Source: Proliferodiscus dingleyae | Lineage: Eukaryota; Ascomycota; Leotiomycetes; Helotiales; Lachnaceae | Assembly (NCBI GenBank): GCA_003988795.1 | Contig: QYAK01000015.1 | Location: forward strand, 620,001-684,000 | Reading direction: 5' to 3' | Length of the DNA stretch: 64,000 bases | Shown: positions 1 to 12,117 of the stretch, piece by piece | Position numbering within the stretch: the first letter of the stretch is position 1 | Layout: every line of letters starts with the position of its first letter | Position numbers and translations under genes: made by a program | Notes under the pieces: generated by a model | The model's database searches: none | What the model saw: the letters and a program-made list of their open reading frames with translations, nothing else | What the model was told of the DNA's origin: nothing

Positions 1-174
1 CACCAACAGACTGGCAAAGAAACCTGCAAGGGGAACGTTGAAAGCGTAGATGGAGTCAGACACATCGTAGAAGAAGCTCCATGCCCACTTGTTTTTCGAG
101 TCCGAAGGGAGGAGGACGGGGTAAGTGATGTTGCTGGCGGGAGGAGCAGGCGTAAACACCAGGACTTCTTCGTG
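1..174 (-). CDS. Partial gene at window edge, unrecognised, possibly membrane-associated
   Basis: On the minus strand the frame is open from 174 to the left edge, where it runs off the window. The peptide is rich in aromatic and hydrophobic residues and reads naturally (for example KNKWAWSFFYDVSD, then a hydrophobic stretch ending FFASLLV), which suggests a membrane or secreted protein. There is no ATG in the open stretch and a stop codon lies just upstream (177-175), so this should be an internal exon reached through an intron whose acceptor lies near 170. I do not recognise the family. The repeat-rich, gene-free DNA to the right would fit a long promoter for a leftward gene. The plus-strand frame is also open here, so strand is not certain. 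Confidence 0.35.
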
Positions 175-369
175 TCAGCCAGCCAGTCCGTCTCTCGTCT
201 CGTCTGGCCGTGGACGTCTGCTGCTGCTTTGGCTGTCAAGACACGGCCAGCCTGACGGTCGAGGGCGTACTGTAGGCGTCTGAGTCGGGCGTGTCTGTTG
301 GGAGGTGAGGCCAATTGTTTTGGGGCAGAGGCAGATCTGGAGATTGGACAATGGGGCTGCTGCTGCTGA

Positions 370-411
370 AGCAAGCAAGCAGGCAAGCAAGTATGCAAGC
401 AAGCAAGCAAG
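370..411. repeat. GCAA-type tetranucleotide repeat
   Basis: Imperfect tandem copies of GCAA (AAGC), interrupted by GGC and TAT. A related AAGCAAGC-rich stretch occurs near 3290-3314. Short ORFs crossing it on either strand are repeat artefacts. Confidence 0.85.
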
Positions 412-644
412 CGTCGTGGACCGGGTTTGGTTGGCACAGGTAGGAGGAAGAGGCGACAGTGCAAGAATAGCAGAAGTGGAACTCGGCCTAAGCGACTCTC
501 TCACTCGCCCATCTAATACTCCTCTACTGTAGGAACCAGAACAACAGACCGAAACAGAGCAAAACAGACCAGGGACTGTAAGGTTAATGGATCTGGATTG
601 TATTGCACTGTCTTGCACTGCACCGTCCTCTATCTAAACTCACG

Positions 645-682
645 CTCCCTCTCCCTCTCCCTCTCCCTCTCCCTCTCCCTCT
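645..682. repeat. CTCCCT hexanucleotide microsatellite
   Basis: About six tandem CTCCCT units form a pure pyrimidine tract on the plus strand (purine on the minus strand). Such tracts are common in filamentous fungal promoters. Overlapping ORFs that read poly-Leu/Ser or Arg/Gly here are artefacts. Confidence 0.9.
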
Positions 683-1247
683 CGCACTTCTCCTCCACTG
701 CTCCAGCCCAGCGTGCCGGTGTCCAGTCCCAGTGTCTAGTGTCCACACACCAGCAGCCGTACAGCGCACAGCGTCCAGCGGGACCGTCTACAGCCTCTAA
801 ATTACCAACGCAGCTCCTCCCTGTCTCGTGCTGTACCGCGGTACCTTGCCTTGCTCGAGCACACTCTCAGACTTTCTAGAGTCTGAGTGAGTCTGAGTGA
901 GTGGGATCTTCCTCTCCTCCAGTCGGGCAGCATGGCCCCTACTACGAACAACACATAGACATCTTCACTTGCTCTATTCTCTGCAACGTACTGTACATAC
1001 ATACCCCGGTAGACTACGTTATGCTGTCCTCGTCCTTTCTCTGACGACGCTCTCAGTGGCTCAAACCTCAGACTCGATGAGGTGAGACCAAAGAGGGGCT
1101 GCTGGTGGCTGCCAAACCTTCTAAAGGATGGACGCGAGTGGAGCTTGCGAGCTTCGTACGGGCTGACGGCATGGACCTGTTTGAAGAGAGATCTTCTACG
1201 AAAGACGCCATAGGCGCGACAGGTTATATCCTACCCCAATATGTAAT

Positions 1248-1261
1248 GTACAGTACTGTAC
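1248..1261. repeat. GTACAGTACTGTAC perfect palindrome
   Basis: Fourteen bases equal to their own reverse complement, followed by another ACTGTAC unit. The same ACAGTAC/GTACTGT word recurs elsewhere in the window, for instance near 9170 and as a tandem array at 41189-41215. Confidence 0.8.
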
Positions 1262-4200
1262 TGTACTAACAAGGTTCCGCCGCACGAGCAGCTTGACCGG
1301 GCGGTAGCGGTGCGGTACAGTGCCTTTTCACAGCGCTGTGAGACAGCACCGGGAATCTCTTGGGATGCACTTTGTTAACACACCAATTCGGAGTAACGTG
1401 ACGTTTGGTGCAAGGAGTGACTCTACTCTCATGCGGGCTCTAGATGCTTTGCACATGTATTCCTAACCATCACGGGCAAGTGCCATCTACCGGCTACTCG
1501 AAGTCCTGTTTTTTTGGCGGTTACATTTATCAAGCTGATTTCCCAGCCTGTGAAATTGGGTTCACTGATATCAGAAAGAAAAAGGGTTCCGTCATATTCC
1601 AGGCCCATGGAATTATTAGCAGGGATATTCTAGTCCTTGCTCTCCCTTCAGTGCGTCTTCGGCCGGGTCACTCTGCATTTTTTCTTCATTCATATATCCG
1701 CATTAATAGCTTTCGTGGAGTCAACAAACCTTGCCTAGGCAAGAGTCTCCGAGCTAGCAGACTGGACGGCGTGATGTATCGCACAGAGCTGCAGGATTGC
1801 CTGCTCTTGCTGTTTCAGATATCAGAAACGAGGTCTCTCGCCACAGGCAAGCGGATATTTGAATCAGCCAGACCCTGGACAAGCGAAAGCCCGATTATAG
1901 TTCGATGAGATATATATGTTGGGTTGGAGGAGCATTGCCCGGGGTAGCCAGTTCACGAGCAGTCAAGTCACGGCTGGAAACCTTGGTACCAGTTAGAACA
2001 GCGATAAATTTCTTTCTCTTCGTAATTGAAGCATACAGCATTTGACTGGTGACAAGAGAAACATAATTTATTATTTCAGAAGAATGCACATTCTCAGTTG
2101 TTTTGGCCATCCAGCCGCCTTTACCCAAATAAGAATCAGCTCCACTTCTGACGGATGCAGCAAAGGAACCCGCCGTTCAGCGACGCCTCCCTTCAATCAA
2201 CACGGCTTGCAGATCTGACAGTCTAACACAATACTATTATAAGTCTTGGCCCTTGTTACGTACACTACAGTCATTCGCTAGCAGCTACTGAAGGTTGAAA
2301 GCATGAGACGTTCCGCAGACGAAACAAAGTGACAAAATGCAGTTATGCTGCTCACAATGTCAACAAACAAGGGCAGATTCTGGGCCGCCTGTCCAAAACC
2401 ACAGCGCAGCAAGTCAGCCTCCATGCGTGGGCCTTGAGTCCCAAGCGGAAGTCGCGTGTCTCCCTATGAGTGCTGAGGACCAATCAACGAGCTGGACGGC
2501 CTTGCTGCCATGGCCCAGCTTCTTCCTTGATCCTGGCTGCATACCCAAGACGATGCCTTCCCAACTATGGCCAGGGAAGGAATTGAGAGGCAAACGAGAA
2601 CCTCGCCGTCTTTCAGCTGCTGTCAGGCTACTTCTCATAACCTTGATACCCTTAAAAGACTGATCGGTGAGGTTGCTGCTTTTTCCATTACTGGACCACC
2701 ACCGACGTATGGTCCTGACATAATTAGGCACTATGCTCAGACCCTAACTTACAAAACCCCCACCGCTGATGCTCAACGGCGGAAAACGCTTTGACATTGA
2801 CAAAGATGAATTTAAAACGCCCAGAGACCAGTCAAGGGAGATTTTCTACAGGCAGAATTTTCGGATTGAACGGCTTGAACAGGTGGGACCTCTCCAGCTG
2901 CCCCATTACTGGCCGGAGGCAAGCTTCCATCCCCCTTCCATACTTCAAGCTTCCACCAAGGTGAGCCTCCGCGCGCCCAGCAAAGTATGAAGCAAGACAA
3001 GGCGCTGGGCCGTGCGGAAACTCAAAAATACCCCGATGCCACAATTTGGGCCAGTCAGGAATGAACGTCCACCACCTCGAAGCGAATTTTGCCAGGACAC
3101 CCTCATTACCATAGGCTTGGAACCAGCACCATGCTGAGGGGTTTGACAACTCAGACACCACCAGCACCTGTCAGAGTGGACAGGTCCAAGATACTCAAGT
3201 AGTTCGGGTGGTCCAGATTCTCCAGATTCCCAGAGGCCGAAAGGTCACGGAGCAGATACCGGAAACGCAGATCAGAGGAGCCCAAATAAGCAAGCAGACA
3301 AGCAAGCACGCAAGCGACTAAACCTCCACCATCATTCCGTGCCTCTAAAATAACAGGTTTTGGAGCAGTCACAATCACCGGGAGAGGCAAATGTCCGCAT
3401 CTCTAGTCCAAGATCGGAACTAGGATCTGGCAGAGCAGGGGGTTATCGTAGGGGATTTGCCTTGCATGTGGTGGTGCGTCTAGGTCTGCGTCTGTCGTCC
3501 GATCAGCCACAGATCTTCAGCTGTTGCAGCCAGGATACGCGGCCATGGGTCGCCAGAAACCAGGTTTTGCGTGACAGGAGACGCGACGGCTGACACCAAT
3601 GGGAGGGGCCGTCCAACGCGAGAGCAACGCGTCTTAATAAGCGCCTCTGCAATGCTCCCAAAAGTCCAGGTTGGATGTTTGCAACAAACTCTACGTGAGC
3701 CTTCGCAGTGAGCCTGTCCTGTCCACTTGGTACGAGAAGAAGCAGGATACATTCAAGAGCATCCGGTAGCCGTGAAGCTTTATGGTCGGCGACATGCTTG
3801 CCCGACGAAATCCAGCCCCCAGACCCCAGCTTCCCACCCCTTTTCATCTGCAGTCCCGAAGATAATACTCGGTCAATATATCTCAGGATCACTGCATGTT
3901 CGGGTGCGGCAATACAGCTGATTGAACCGCTCAGAAACAAATTTCATCAAAGCCCTTCCACGCCCCCCGCGTGCTGTCATCGTCATTGTTGGAGAAGAAC
4001 AACGTGCCGTCGCAACCAATAAGCCCCATTGTCTCGCACGCAAGCTGACACTCGCAATCTCCAGGAGGCGGAAGCCCTTTGACTAACATACGCAAGGGAG
4101 TGGCGCTTTTTTGGGCTGCTATCCATTCATAGCCGTCCCTGTTTGGTGTGCGGAACGCTGGCACCGCGCGGTACAAGACTCTAATGCAAAAAGGGGAAGA

Positions 4201-7082
4201 TGAACCTTGCGCTTTCATGGAAGTTGCTTGCATTTCTTGCATAAACGGAATTCTTCTTTCAGAGACAAAGTCGCATCTACCAGTACTTAGGGCAGGAGAT
4301 CTGCTTGAGCTTTCCGCAAGTCGTCCGACGCCCGAGACTGTAATTTGGAGTCAATATTTTCTCCGTGCCTTGTTCCTTCTTGAAGGAATCGATATTTCCG
4401 TGCTTCCTCTTAGACCGAGGTGAAGCGTGAGTTATCACGTGTTTGCTTGCCCCTTTCGATCTACCACGTGCTTGCAGCCGCATATATTTCATGTAGAGGC
4501 ATACTGCTGTCTATCGCTGAAGGATGTTCAGACTCGATATTCTAGAATACCTTGCCGCATCGCTGAAATTCTGGCTTAAGGGATTTAGATGGAAATAGGC
4601 ACCATCCACTATTTCCGCCGGGTTGGGGATCATCAGCGTAATAGACGATGAAGACGAAAAACTTCAGCGCAGCTCATCATCAAGCCATGGCATGTTTTCT
4701 CGCTGATGCCGAGATCCAAGTTATGGGTATAACCCCACACCGATATTCTTAGATTGTTCTCTAGATGAACCTACTGGCGTCCACGGTGCCAACTAAGCAA
4801 TCTAGCGCCCTCGATAACAGTATCTAGCCCTACAGGTACGTGTCCAGCTCAGCCTCAGCTCTTAGTTCGCTCCGAATCCCCGACTCAGTTCCTTCGAAGA
4901 TCTGTGGCTTGGAAAATCATTTCCGTGATTAGATCTTTATCCGCACTTTAGCAAATCAGCGACCTCCAACGCAGCTACGAAGATAGCCTCCTCGGTCGAC
5001 ACCAAGTCGACAACTGTAAGCTGATCTGTGCCGCCGACACTCTCGCAATCGAACCATTTTTTCATTTCAGCTATGGACGACGTGCCGGACTTTCCGGAAC
5101 GGAGATACGGGAGATGGAACACAGGCATTGATTTCGAGCAGAGCAAAGGTTGACAGAGTTCAAAGCTATGTAAGGGCATTGCTTATGGAAACCGCTCTCA
5201 GCCTCTGCACATGAAGCGAATTCAAGCGAAGACAGCGTCGCCAAACGAATCGTAGAAGCGTTTCTTCCTGCTTAAAGAGAGTGAGTAGAATCATCTCATT
5301 CCAAGTCAACAAACCGCGGTCCATCTACTCCTTTTACGCCTTCCCATTCTTCCAGCGAAGCGGCTTTTTCTCTTTCATCTCTCATGATGAACCGCCTCTC
5401 ATCATCGTGGCCCTGCTCTTACATCGGCCGCGAGTGACTGGAACCTCGCACAAGATTGCCTCGTTCTCTCATTCCCGAAACTGTGTCCCCCGTTGCACCG
5501 CCAGACTACGTCATTCGTGCTTCCCTAGGGCGTGGCGAAGGAGAAGTTATGCCGTGCTTTGCTACTGCAGAGAAGCCATAGGGATGATGTTGTAAGCAAG
5601 CCCTACACCGAGTGGAAGGGATAGCTTCATGTTGTGTCTGCGTCGTCATGTGCCCGGTAAGTGAAGATCAACTATAGTTCAAGTACCTAGAACTATGGTT
5701 TCCATGCGGGTTGAAGCAGGGAGGTCGGCCTCTTGCTATTGAGTTAGCCAGTCATGATGCCGGTGTTGAGACGAAGCGAGTTCATTAATAGCTGTCGTAT
5801 ATGCTTTGTTTCAGGTTTTTATTGTTGCCTACCCGACCATCGCCCTTCATCCCTCCGTTATAATGATTAGAGGGTCGTTATATCAAGAAGCGGCCATTCT
5901 TTAGGCATTAGTAAGAGATACTTGCCTACATGTTTACCCTTCGTTTAAGATTGATAGTAGTCTCGTGTCGAATAATCTATCTATAGCTTGTGGCCAATTC
6001 TTCGAAACCGGGCCACCAATGAGCATTTGACTGCAAGTGATAATCTGTTTGGATCAAATTGATCCTCTATTCAAATTATCTCGACACAATGATTTTTTTT
6101 AGGTCGAGAGAGAATATTTCTCTTAAAACTCTTCTGCTCTTGTTATCCTGATTGCGAAATCAGAATTCCGACACGGTCTAGTGACCAAAAGAGTTTCCTT
6201 ACAAGAGCTACTTTCATCCGGGTTAAAAAATCAGTAGTAACCATTATTCAAGTTGGGGTCTCGTCATCTTTTCAGAGCTTTCGACTCGATTGAGTACTGA
6301 CTACGTGTGAAACTCAAGGATGCTGCGGTAGATGCTTCTAATGTTTTGGAAGGAGCAAGCTTGAACAGAAAGGGAGAGAGTCAGGTGCCGTTCTGGTGCT
6401 CCAATGCCTTGGAACGCATTCCCCAAGACTGTTGGAACATCAAAGCAAAGCATTGTGGGTATTTCGGATCGTCGAGAGTATCAGAGGAACAGAGTTTCCC
6501 AGATTTGAGAATCTCAGAACTTGGCCAATTAAACTCGAGATAGATCTTCCGTTGAGAGCGATTCCCAGTCCAGTAGTGCACGTCTATATTCAAATGCCAC
6601 TTCCGAAGAACACAACCGAAACTGTGTGGCATGAGGTCAAATCCGTACATGGTGAGGATATAAGATCATTTGTCTCAAAGTGTCCTCTTCCAAGCTCAAT
6701 CCTCACTTCAGATCATTCTGCTGTACGCTTGAGTAGATGGGCAGTGACTCCAGACAAATAAGACGAGTGCAGAAAATGAGAATGAGAAGAGACAGGAGCC
6801 AGGGCAGAGTGAAGAGAGGTGGGCAAGGAAACTTGGGAGAAGAGCAAGACATTAGCGACTCTTCAAGCTTTCGTTCATGAACTTAAGAACTCAATCGCCA
6901 TATTCGGGGCCTCAAATTGTGTCTCAACAAGTCAGATAAATGGCCGGCAGGACTGTAAAACCACTTGATTCAAACGCTGTTCATTGGGAAAGGCAGATTT
7001 GTAGAATATTATCTTATGTTTTATTAGTAATTTTCATTATCTGCCAGACCTCCTATCCTTTGACTCTTCATGGCTGGCAGGC

Positions 7083-8777
7083 TTACTGAAAGCTGTGATT
7101 CAAAATGTTTGGCTTCCTCGTCTTTAGATCCAGCACACATTGACCAAAGAGACCATTTGCCCAACTAAACCACTGTCTCGACCAGTTTGTCTCATCAAAC
7201 GAGTTGATAGACTCGTGGATGAGGCCCAAACCATCTGTGCTACTGACGATTTCTCCCAACGCATCAATAATCTCGTGATCATCGTCTGTAGTGAAGATCC
7301 GAATGATGCTAGCCATTGGCCAGGCTTGGCCAAGACCGGCATGCGGTCCGCCAACACTGAGATTTGTTAGCATTGGCAGGATTAATAGGAGACTTCTTTA
7401 CTGAAGACATACGCATTAATAACGGGCCCTCGCATGAAGTATGGGTTATCCTTGCTGAGGATCAGCTTTCGGGTATTTTGATAGACCGTGTCGCTGGTGT
7501 TCAAATAGCCAAAGAAGGGAGCGCTGAGCAAACTGGGGATGTTGGCATCATCCATTATGTTTTCTATTGAGGTCAGAGGAGCTTGGTGTGAAGCACTGAG
7601 AGGCCTTACGGGATCCATAACCATCAACCTCATACGCATAAATTTGGCCATACGTCGGATTGTTCACAATGCCGTACTTAGTGATAGCTTCACGAATTCT
7701 GCCTGAGAAATTGTTCATGTGGTTCGCTAGGTTTCTTTGGTTCCCAATTTGAGCCATTATCTCAGACGCAGATTCCAGATACCTCGCAAACATCATGTTT
7801 GCTGGGATGAAGAGTTGATAGATAGTTCTGTTGGCTGTTATTGAGATTCCATTTCACAGTATGTAACATTGTACTTACGCATCGTCACTTGGTCGAAAAG
7901 CCGATCTAATCAAGCCGGTGCCGTCTTGAACTGGGTTTCCACGCCCCGAGTTGTCCAAAGTCTCGGTACCAGAGGTCGTGGATCGTTCCCATGTATAGGG
8001 GAGTGTGTTGACGGATCCATTTGAGGCATATGTTCCAATCAGTAGTGCCTCTGTTGTTGCAATGACAGTGTTGATCGCATCGACCCATTGGAATTTGCGG
8101 AAGAAATCAATATCGCCTGTAGCTTGATAGTAGTTCGTTGAGATCTCCAGGAACGCAGCTAATGAGTCTAGCTCGTATTTGCACTCGAATGCAATATCGG
8201 TTGAGACGGGTGGAGTGAAGATATCTGGTGTGGCCTGATTCTGAGATGGACCAATACCAGATTCTACAGGCGGTTGAAAGGAGTTGCAATGAGGAGCTTC
8301 GATCACATATCGAGCTTGAAGATTGATGACACCTCGATACAAGCTGGCGAGTGAGTCCTGACTCGAGTTGGCCGTGACTAGAGGCAAATAACTCTGCATT
8401 TGGTTCGCTGAGTCTCGTAGCCACATGGCATTGATGTCACCCGTAATGAGGAATGTCAGTTCTTCTTCCGAGTTGTTTGCCGCAACGCCCTTCCATTTGA
8501 CAGCTGTGTCCAGGGAGTTTGGGTACGAATTCTGAAATAAACGGTAGAGATCAGGATCCTTGATCACTGACTGCATGCTCGTGATCGTGCTCTCTACAGC
8601 CGAGGAGTTGAACGTTCGGCATGCTGGGTCTGGTCTCATGTATGAGAGCTTGTATTTCCCAGAGCTCAACGGCTGATGTTGTTGCTGCGAATAGTCCGCG
8701 TAGTCGGGGCATTGCGCTCTCGTAACGGGAGCGAGGAATAGAGCCACCGCAAGGAGGCCGGAGGTGAAGCGCTTCAT
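7083..8777 (-). CDS. GH125 exo-alpha-1,6-mannosidase, secreted (Mug157/DUF1237 family)
   Basis: Four exons: 8777-7879, 7827-7610, 7563-7413 and 7356-7083, giving 513 residues. Introns are about 50 bp with GTAAGT, GTAAGG and GTATGT donors, and phases join exactly. The start at 8777 is chosen because it opens a signal peptide (MKRFTSGLLAVALFLAP, then a small-residue cleavage region); the frame opens earlier at 8873, but that extension is cysteine-rich and spoils the signal. Family landmarks include ITGDINAMWLRDSANQ, the FRPSDDATIYQLFIPAN junction, DDANIPSLLS and GGPHAGLGQAWPMASI. GH125 enzymes remove terminal alpha-1,6-mannose from glycans. The length fits fungal members. It is predicted to be secreted or in the secretory pathway. 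The assignment is strong; exact substrate preference is not visible. Confidence 0.93.
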
Positions 8778-10136
8778 ACTGTCAGCGGTTTCTGGTAGCT
8801 CGGTACATAAACACGTTTCCGTGTTGTTGATGGCAAACCTCGAACAGCAAATATATTTCTGGGAGCACGGCACTCTCGTATATATTGCACGCCAAGGGTC
8901 CCTCGTCAGGTACTACAGACAGCTACAGCACCCCACCCCTTAGTCCTTGTCGGCCCCCAGCAATACCCCGCAAACCTACCTACAACCCCGGACATCCTTG
9001 AGGTCATTCACAGGCTTCCAACAGCTGGATTGCCATGTTGAAAGACGCATGACGTTGCAATTGGCGCACCAGGCGAATTCTCGTGCATTCGAGCTGCTTC
9101 ATTTGTCGAAGTCGGCCCTTTCGGAAGAGCTTTCGCTCATCATGTGTGCGGAGAGTAGCTTTTGCTTGTACAGTACAGTCGGTGTAGGGCCTTAGTCAAG
9201 AGCTTATTGCTTGAACCGAAATTGGGAGGTGCAACTTTAGGTGATCTGTTCGCGAGGAAATGTCCCGAGCACACGTGATTTTTTATGTTGATTCCTTTTC
9301 ATCAGAAGAGAAACGTAGTAATCGAGAGCTGCTTCTCATTTACGGCTCCCCTCTGGTACTGTCTTTCGATCTGACACTCTGGCCTGTAGTCTGGAGGCTT
9401 TGGTGCTTATAGACCTGGAGCCTTCTAATCTCATTCTATGGGAATGCAGACCTGGGACCTCTCGCGATTCCCCCAAAGGAGCTAAAGGGAAATTCTGACA
9501 TGACACGACTTCTGCAAGGCACGAGTATCGTCAAAGTTGTCATGTGTCTATTTGCCAACTCGCAGAGAAACAGTGGGAGCCGGGAAAGGACCTCCAGCGT
9601 CGAGGATACTTGTGTTACGTATCCGCAGACTCAATTGGACTCGCGAGAACAACGTCTTGCCAAGCGTCAGAAGATTGCTTGTTAGAAGGAAAAAGGAGAT
9701 TGCGAATCTCTATTACCGATCACCAAGACTGAGGATTCGGATTTATCACCACTCTTGCTCTGCTCTCACTGGCTGCTGCAGTTGCCTTGAGGCTTGTAAC
9801 GCCGAAGAAATGCTATGCAACTACCGGACTTTGTGACGGCGCTATCGGGATGACATCGCAATGAAGTCCTACGGTCAACAACACATGCTTGAGGAGTTGC
9901 AAGCTGGAGCACTATTTTTATTGTTATAAAGTCAACCCTATTTGTCTGGTAAAGTCAACACTTCTATACATCGCCACAACAAACGTGCTTTTAACTGGCA
10001 ACTCCCAGAAACTATACAGTAAAAGACTAGACGAGTGTCAGAATCCTCTATTCCTCTCTGACACAAATCTTTTCTTGTCAAAATATTTACTACTCTCTGA
10101 GACAGCACATCAAACAGATCTTCCCTAGTTGGCATA
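8778..10136. other. Intergenic spacer between divergent GH125 and epimerase-like genes
   Basis: Shared upstream region of two divergent genes. It contains a CACGTG box at 9272-9277 and an ACAGTACAG word near 9170. Small ORFs at 9500-9836 overlap in several frames without motifs and are judged spurious. Confidence 0.6.
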
Positions 10137-11102
10137 ATGGTCAACGTCCTCATCATCGGTGCTACAGGTTACATCGGCCAAGCAATCACCCAGTCCCTCA
10201 TCCGAAGCGGTTCGCATCGCGTCTTTGGTCTTGCTCGCACTCCTGAGAAGGCAAAGTCCCTGTCCCGCGATGAAGTAATTCCTATACTCGGCAGCATCGC
10301 AGAGAATGCACAGCTCCTAAAGGCAATCGAGCAGTTTCACATCGATGTTGTCGTCGATGTCGCCGGTGCACGCACGGAGGGCCATGACTTGCTCATTGAA
10401 CTGAAGAAAGTTGGCAATTCGCGTTTGGAGGCTGCGAGGGCTGCGGGGATAACTATTCCCAAACTCGGATTTATCTACTGTTCTGGAACATGGGTCCATG
10501 GGCATTCCAATGACCCCGTTAGTGACTTAACACCTGTCGATGCACCAAATTCGCCGACACCTCCAGCTAAGCTGACATCGTGGCGTCCCGGGCTTGAACG
10601 AGAAGTTCTTGCTTCCTCTGACGTCCTCGATGTCATGGTGGTCAGGCCAGCCTTGGTATATGGTCGTTCTGGCGCTATCTGGTCGTTTTACTTCGATCCT
10701 CTCCGTAATGCTGCTCAGGCGGGAATTACATCTATCTCGCTTCCAGCGGATGTGACAAGCAGACCCGGTCTGATCCACGTTGACGACGTAGCTTCGGGCT
10801 TCCACGTGGCAATTGAGAAGCTTCCGACCATCACAGGAACCGGAGTGTATCCTATCTTTGATCTTGTGACAAGTCAGGAGAGCATGCTTGACATCTTGCA
10901 ATTCGCGGCGAATTCGCTTGGATTTAGGGGACAACTTGAGTTGGCGGGATCCGATAGTGATGTTTTCGCAGAGGCAAGAAATACTTCGTTTAATGGCGAT
11001 TCGAGTAGAGCAAAGCAGGTTCTAGGGTGGGAGCCGAAGAGAATAGGATTTGTGCAAAACATGGACCTGTTTGCAAAAGCCTGGCTTTCTGCGAAGTCGT
11101 AG
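10137..11102 (+). CDS. NAD(P)-dependent epimerase/dehydratase-like (atypical SDR) protein
   Basis: A single exon of 321 residues. The N-terminus (MVNVLIIGATGYIGQAI) is a Rossmann dinucleotide-binding motif of the GxxGxxG type, followed by an Asp/Val-rich strand (DVVVDVAGA), a tryptophan-bearing YCSGTWVHG strand and the RPALVYGRSG segment typical of extended SDRs. These features place it with NAD-dependent epimerase/dehydratase or NmrA-like atypical SDRs, which act on sugar nucleotides or small metabolites or serve as redox sensors. The classical YxxxK catalytic pair is not obvious, so it may be atypical or use a variant site. No signal peptide, so probably cytosolic. It is convergent with the PhyH-family gene, with only 136 bp between stop codons. 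The substrate is unknown. Confidence 0.85.
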   Translation: MVNVLIIGATGYIGQAITQSLIRSGSHRVFGLARTPEKAKSLSRDEVIPILGSIAENAQLLKAIEQFHIDVVVDVAGARTEGHDLLIELKKVGNSRLEAARAAGITIPKLGFIYCSGTWVHGHSNDPVSDLTPVDAPNSPTPPAKLTSWRPGLEREVLASSDVLDVMVVRPALVYGRSGAIWSFYFDPLRNAAQAGITSISLPADVTSRPGLIHVDDVASGFHVAIEKLPTITGTGVYPIFDLVTSQESMLDILQFAANSLGFRGQLELAGSDSDVFAEARNTSFNGDSSRAKQVLGWEPKRIGFVQNMDLFAKAWLSAKS

Positions 11103-11238
11103 TTGTCCTCCAAGTCCATCACTTAATATTGCATTTGGAAGGTACTAGTATAGCTGCAAGGCAGGAGAAGCTTTTCTTACTTTTTTAGTAGACAATGACC
11201 AGTCAAGAATCCCAGCCTTCTTCCCTACTATGTATAGT

Positions 11239-12117
11239 TCATCCATCCAGCGAGTATTCTCCGGTATGCCTTCCCATTTTCAAGAGTTTGTTCCGCATTC
11301 CCTCCGCTCTGGTCTTTTCTTCCCCTTCCAACGCTCCCAAATCGATATCCCGCACCCACTCTCCAATCCCATGCTGTAGTACATTCCTAGCCCTCAACGC
11401 ACTGCCGTCGACATGGCCCATACTGCCATGCAACGTCATTCTCTCCATCTTGCTCTCATAGGCTCCACGATGCAAGATATTGTTGTTATAAAACACCACA
11501 TCCCCTGCCTTCATTCTGACTTTGATCTCGCCCGGTAGTCCCTTCTCCCACGGCCCAGCCTCCCTTTCTACCTGAGTCCTAGCACGTGTATGCGAGCCAG
11601 GGACCACGATCAATGATTCGTCATCATATAGAGCGAAATTCCACTGTGCATGCCATGCCGGCTCTCTTAATCTTTCTAGCTCCTCCTCCGCCGACGCAGA
11701 AGCAGGAATATCATCGCGGTGCCAGCGCAACTCAAAGTCTCGATCTGGTCTGATCAGTATGTTGAACAGCTCTAGTACCAGCTCCTCCTCTTCACAATCC
11801 AACAACTCCTTAACTACGTTTATGATCGGAGAAGAAAAGTAGTTCTTGACGAAGTCAGGGGACCGAGGGAGGGATGGGTGCATAAGGAACTGCACGCCCC
11901 AGATTCCGCCAGCTGCAGGGTTGGCGCCAGGCTCAACCGTCCATGGTGGGAACTGCTTAGGCAGCGTGCGAACGTATGGCCACTGGCCAGAGCGGGCGAG
12001 TGCGATGGTATCTGCAGCTGCGGCTCGCAGAGTTGTGACTTGCTCAGGGGTGAAGAGGGAACGGATGAGGACGAAACCATCACGGTTTAGGGAGTCGAGA
12101 TAAGATGTTTTGGACAT
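11239..12117 (-). CDS. Phytanoyl-CoA dioxygenase (PhyH) family Fe(II)/2-oxoglutarate oxygenase
   Basis: A single exon of 292 residues. The N-terminus (LDSLNRDGFVLIRSLFTPEQ) is the usual opening of PhyH proteins. The iron ligands are seen as HRDD in LRWHRDDIP and the later histidine in NNNILHRGAYES; the downstream arginine in that region could bind 2-oxoglutarate. VVPGSHTRAR is the conserved PGSH segment after the first strand pair. Members hydroxylate diverse small molecules, from fatty acyl-CoA to fungal secondary metabolites, and this one has no feature that fixes a substrate. There is no peroxisomal PTS1 (the C-terminus is LDG), so it need not be peroxisomal. It lies between the epimerase-like gene and alpha-galactosidase. 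Confidence 0.9.
   Translation of the reverse strand: MSKTSYLDSLNRDGFVLIRSLFTPEQVTTLRAAAADTIALARSGQWPYVRTLPKQFPPWTVEPGANPAAGGIWGVQFLMHPSLPRSPDFVKNYFSSPIINVVKELLDCEEEELVLELFNILIRPDRDFELRWHRDDIPASASAEEELERLREPAWHAQWNFALYDDESLIVVPGSHTRARTQVEREAGPWEKGLPGEIKVRMKAGDVVFYNNNILHRGAYESKMERMTLHGSMGHVDGSALRARNVLQHGIGEWVRDIDLGALEGEEKTRAEGMRNKLLKMGRHTGEYSLDG

Larger units (their letters stand above)
178..7082. other. Gene-free region of about 7 kb with simple repeats
   Basis: No open frame here has a conserved-looking protein, splice structure or recognisable motif. The longest, 1444-1908 (+, 154 codons), has no domain I can name. The stretch holds GCAA-type repeats (370-411 and near 3290-3314), a CTCCCT hexamer array (645-682), TGAGTC repeats near 880-903, a GTACAGTACTGTAC palindrome (1248-1261) and two CACGTG boxes (4436-4441, 4465-4470). 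Around 5860-6260 it becomes AT-rich. It could include an unannotated non-coding RNA or decayed sequence, but nothing in the sequence proves either. Confidence 0.6.

Noticed and set aside
598..879. ORFs crossing the CTCCCT repeat on both strands
   Set aside because: They are translations of the microsatellite (Leu/Ser/Pro or Arg/Gly runs).
1444..1908. 154-codon ORF on the plus strand
   Set aside because: No recognisable domain, no splice or promoter logic, and composition like random translation.
2337..2731. Overlapping ORFs of about 105 codons on opposite strands
   Set aside because: Neither has a motif; overlapping open frames on both strands suggest chance.
9500..9836. Three overlapping short plus-strand ORFs
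   Set aside because: Different frames, no motif, within a promoter spacer.
10527..10934. 135-codon antisense ORF within the epimerase-like gene
   Set aside because: Shadow of a well-supported coding exon.
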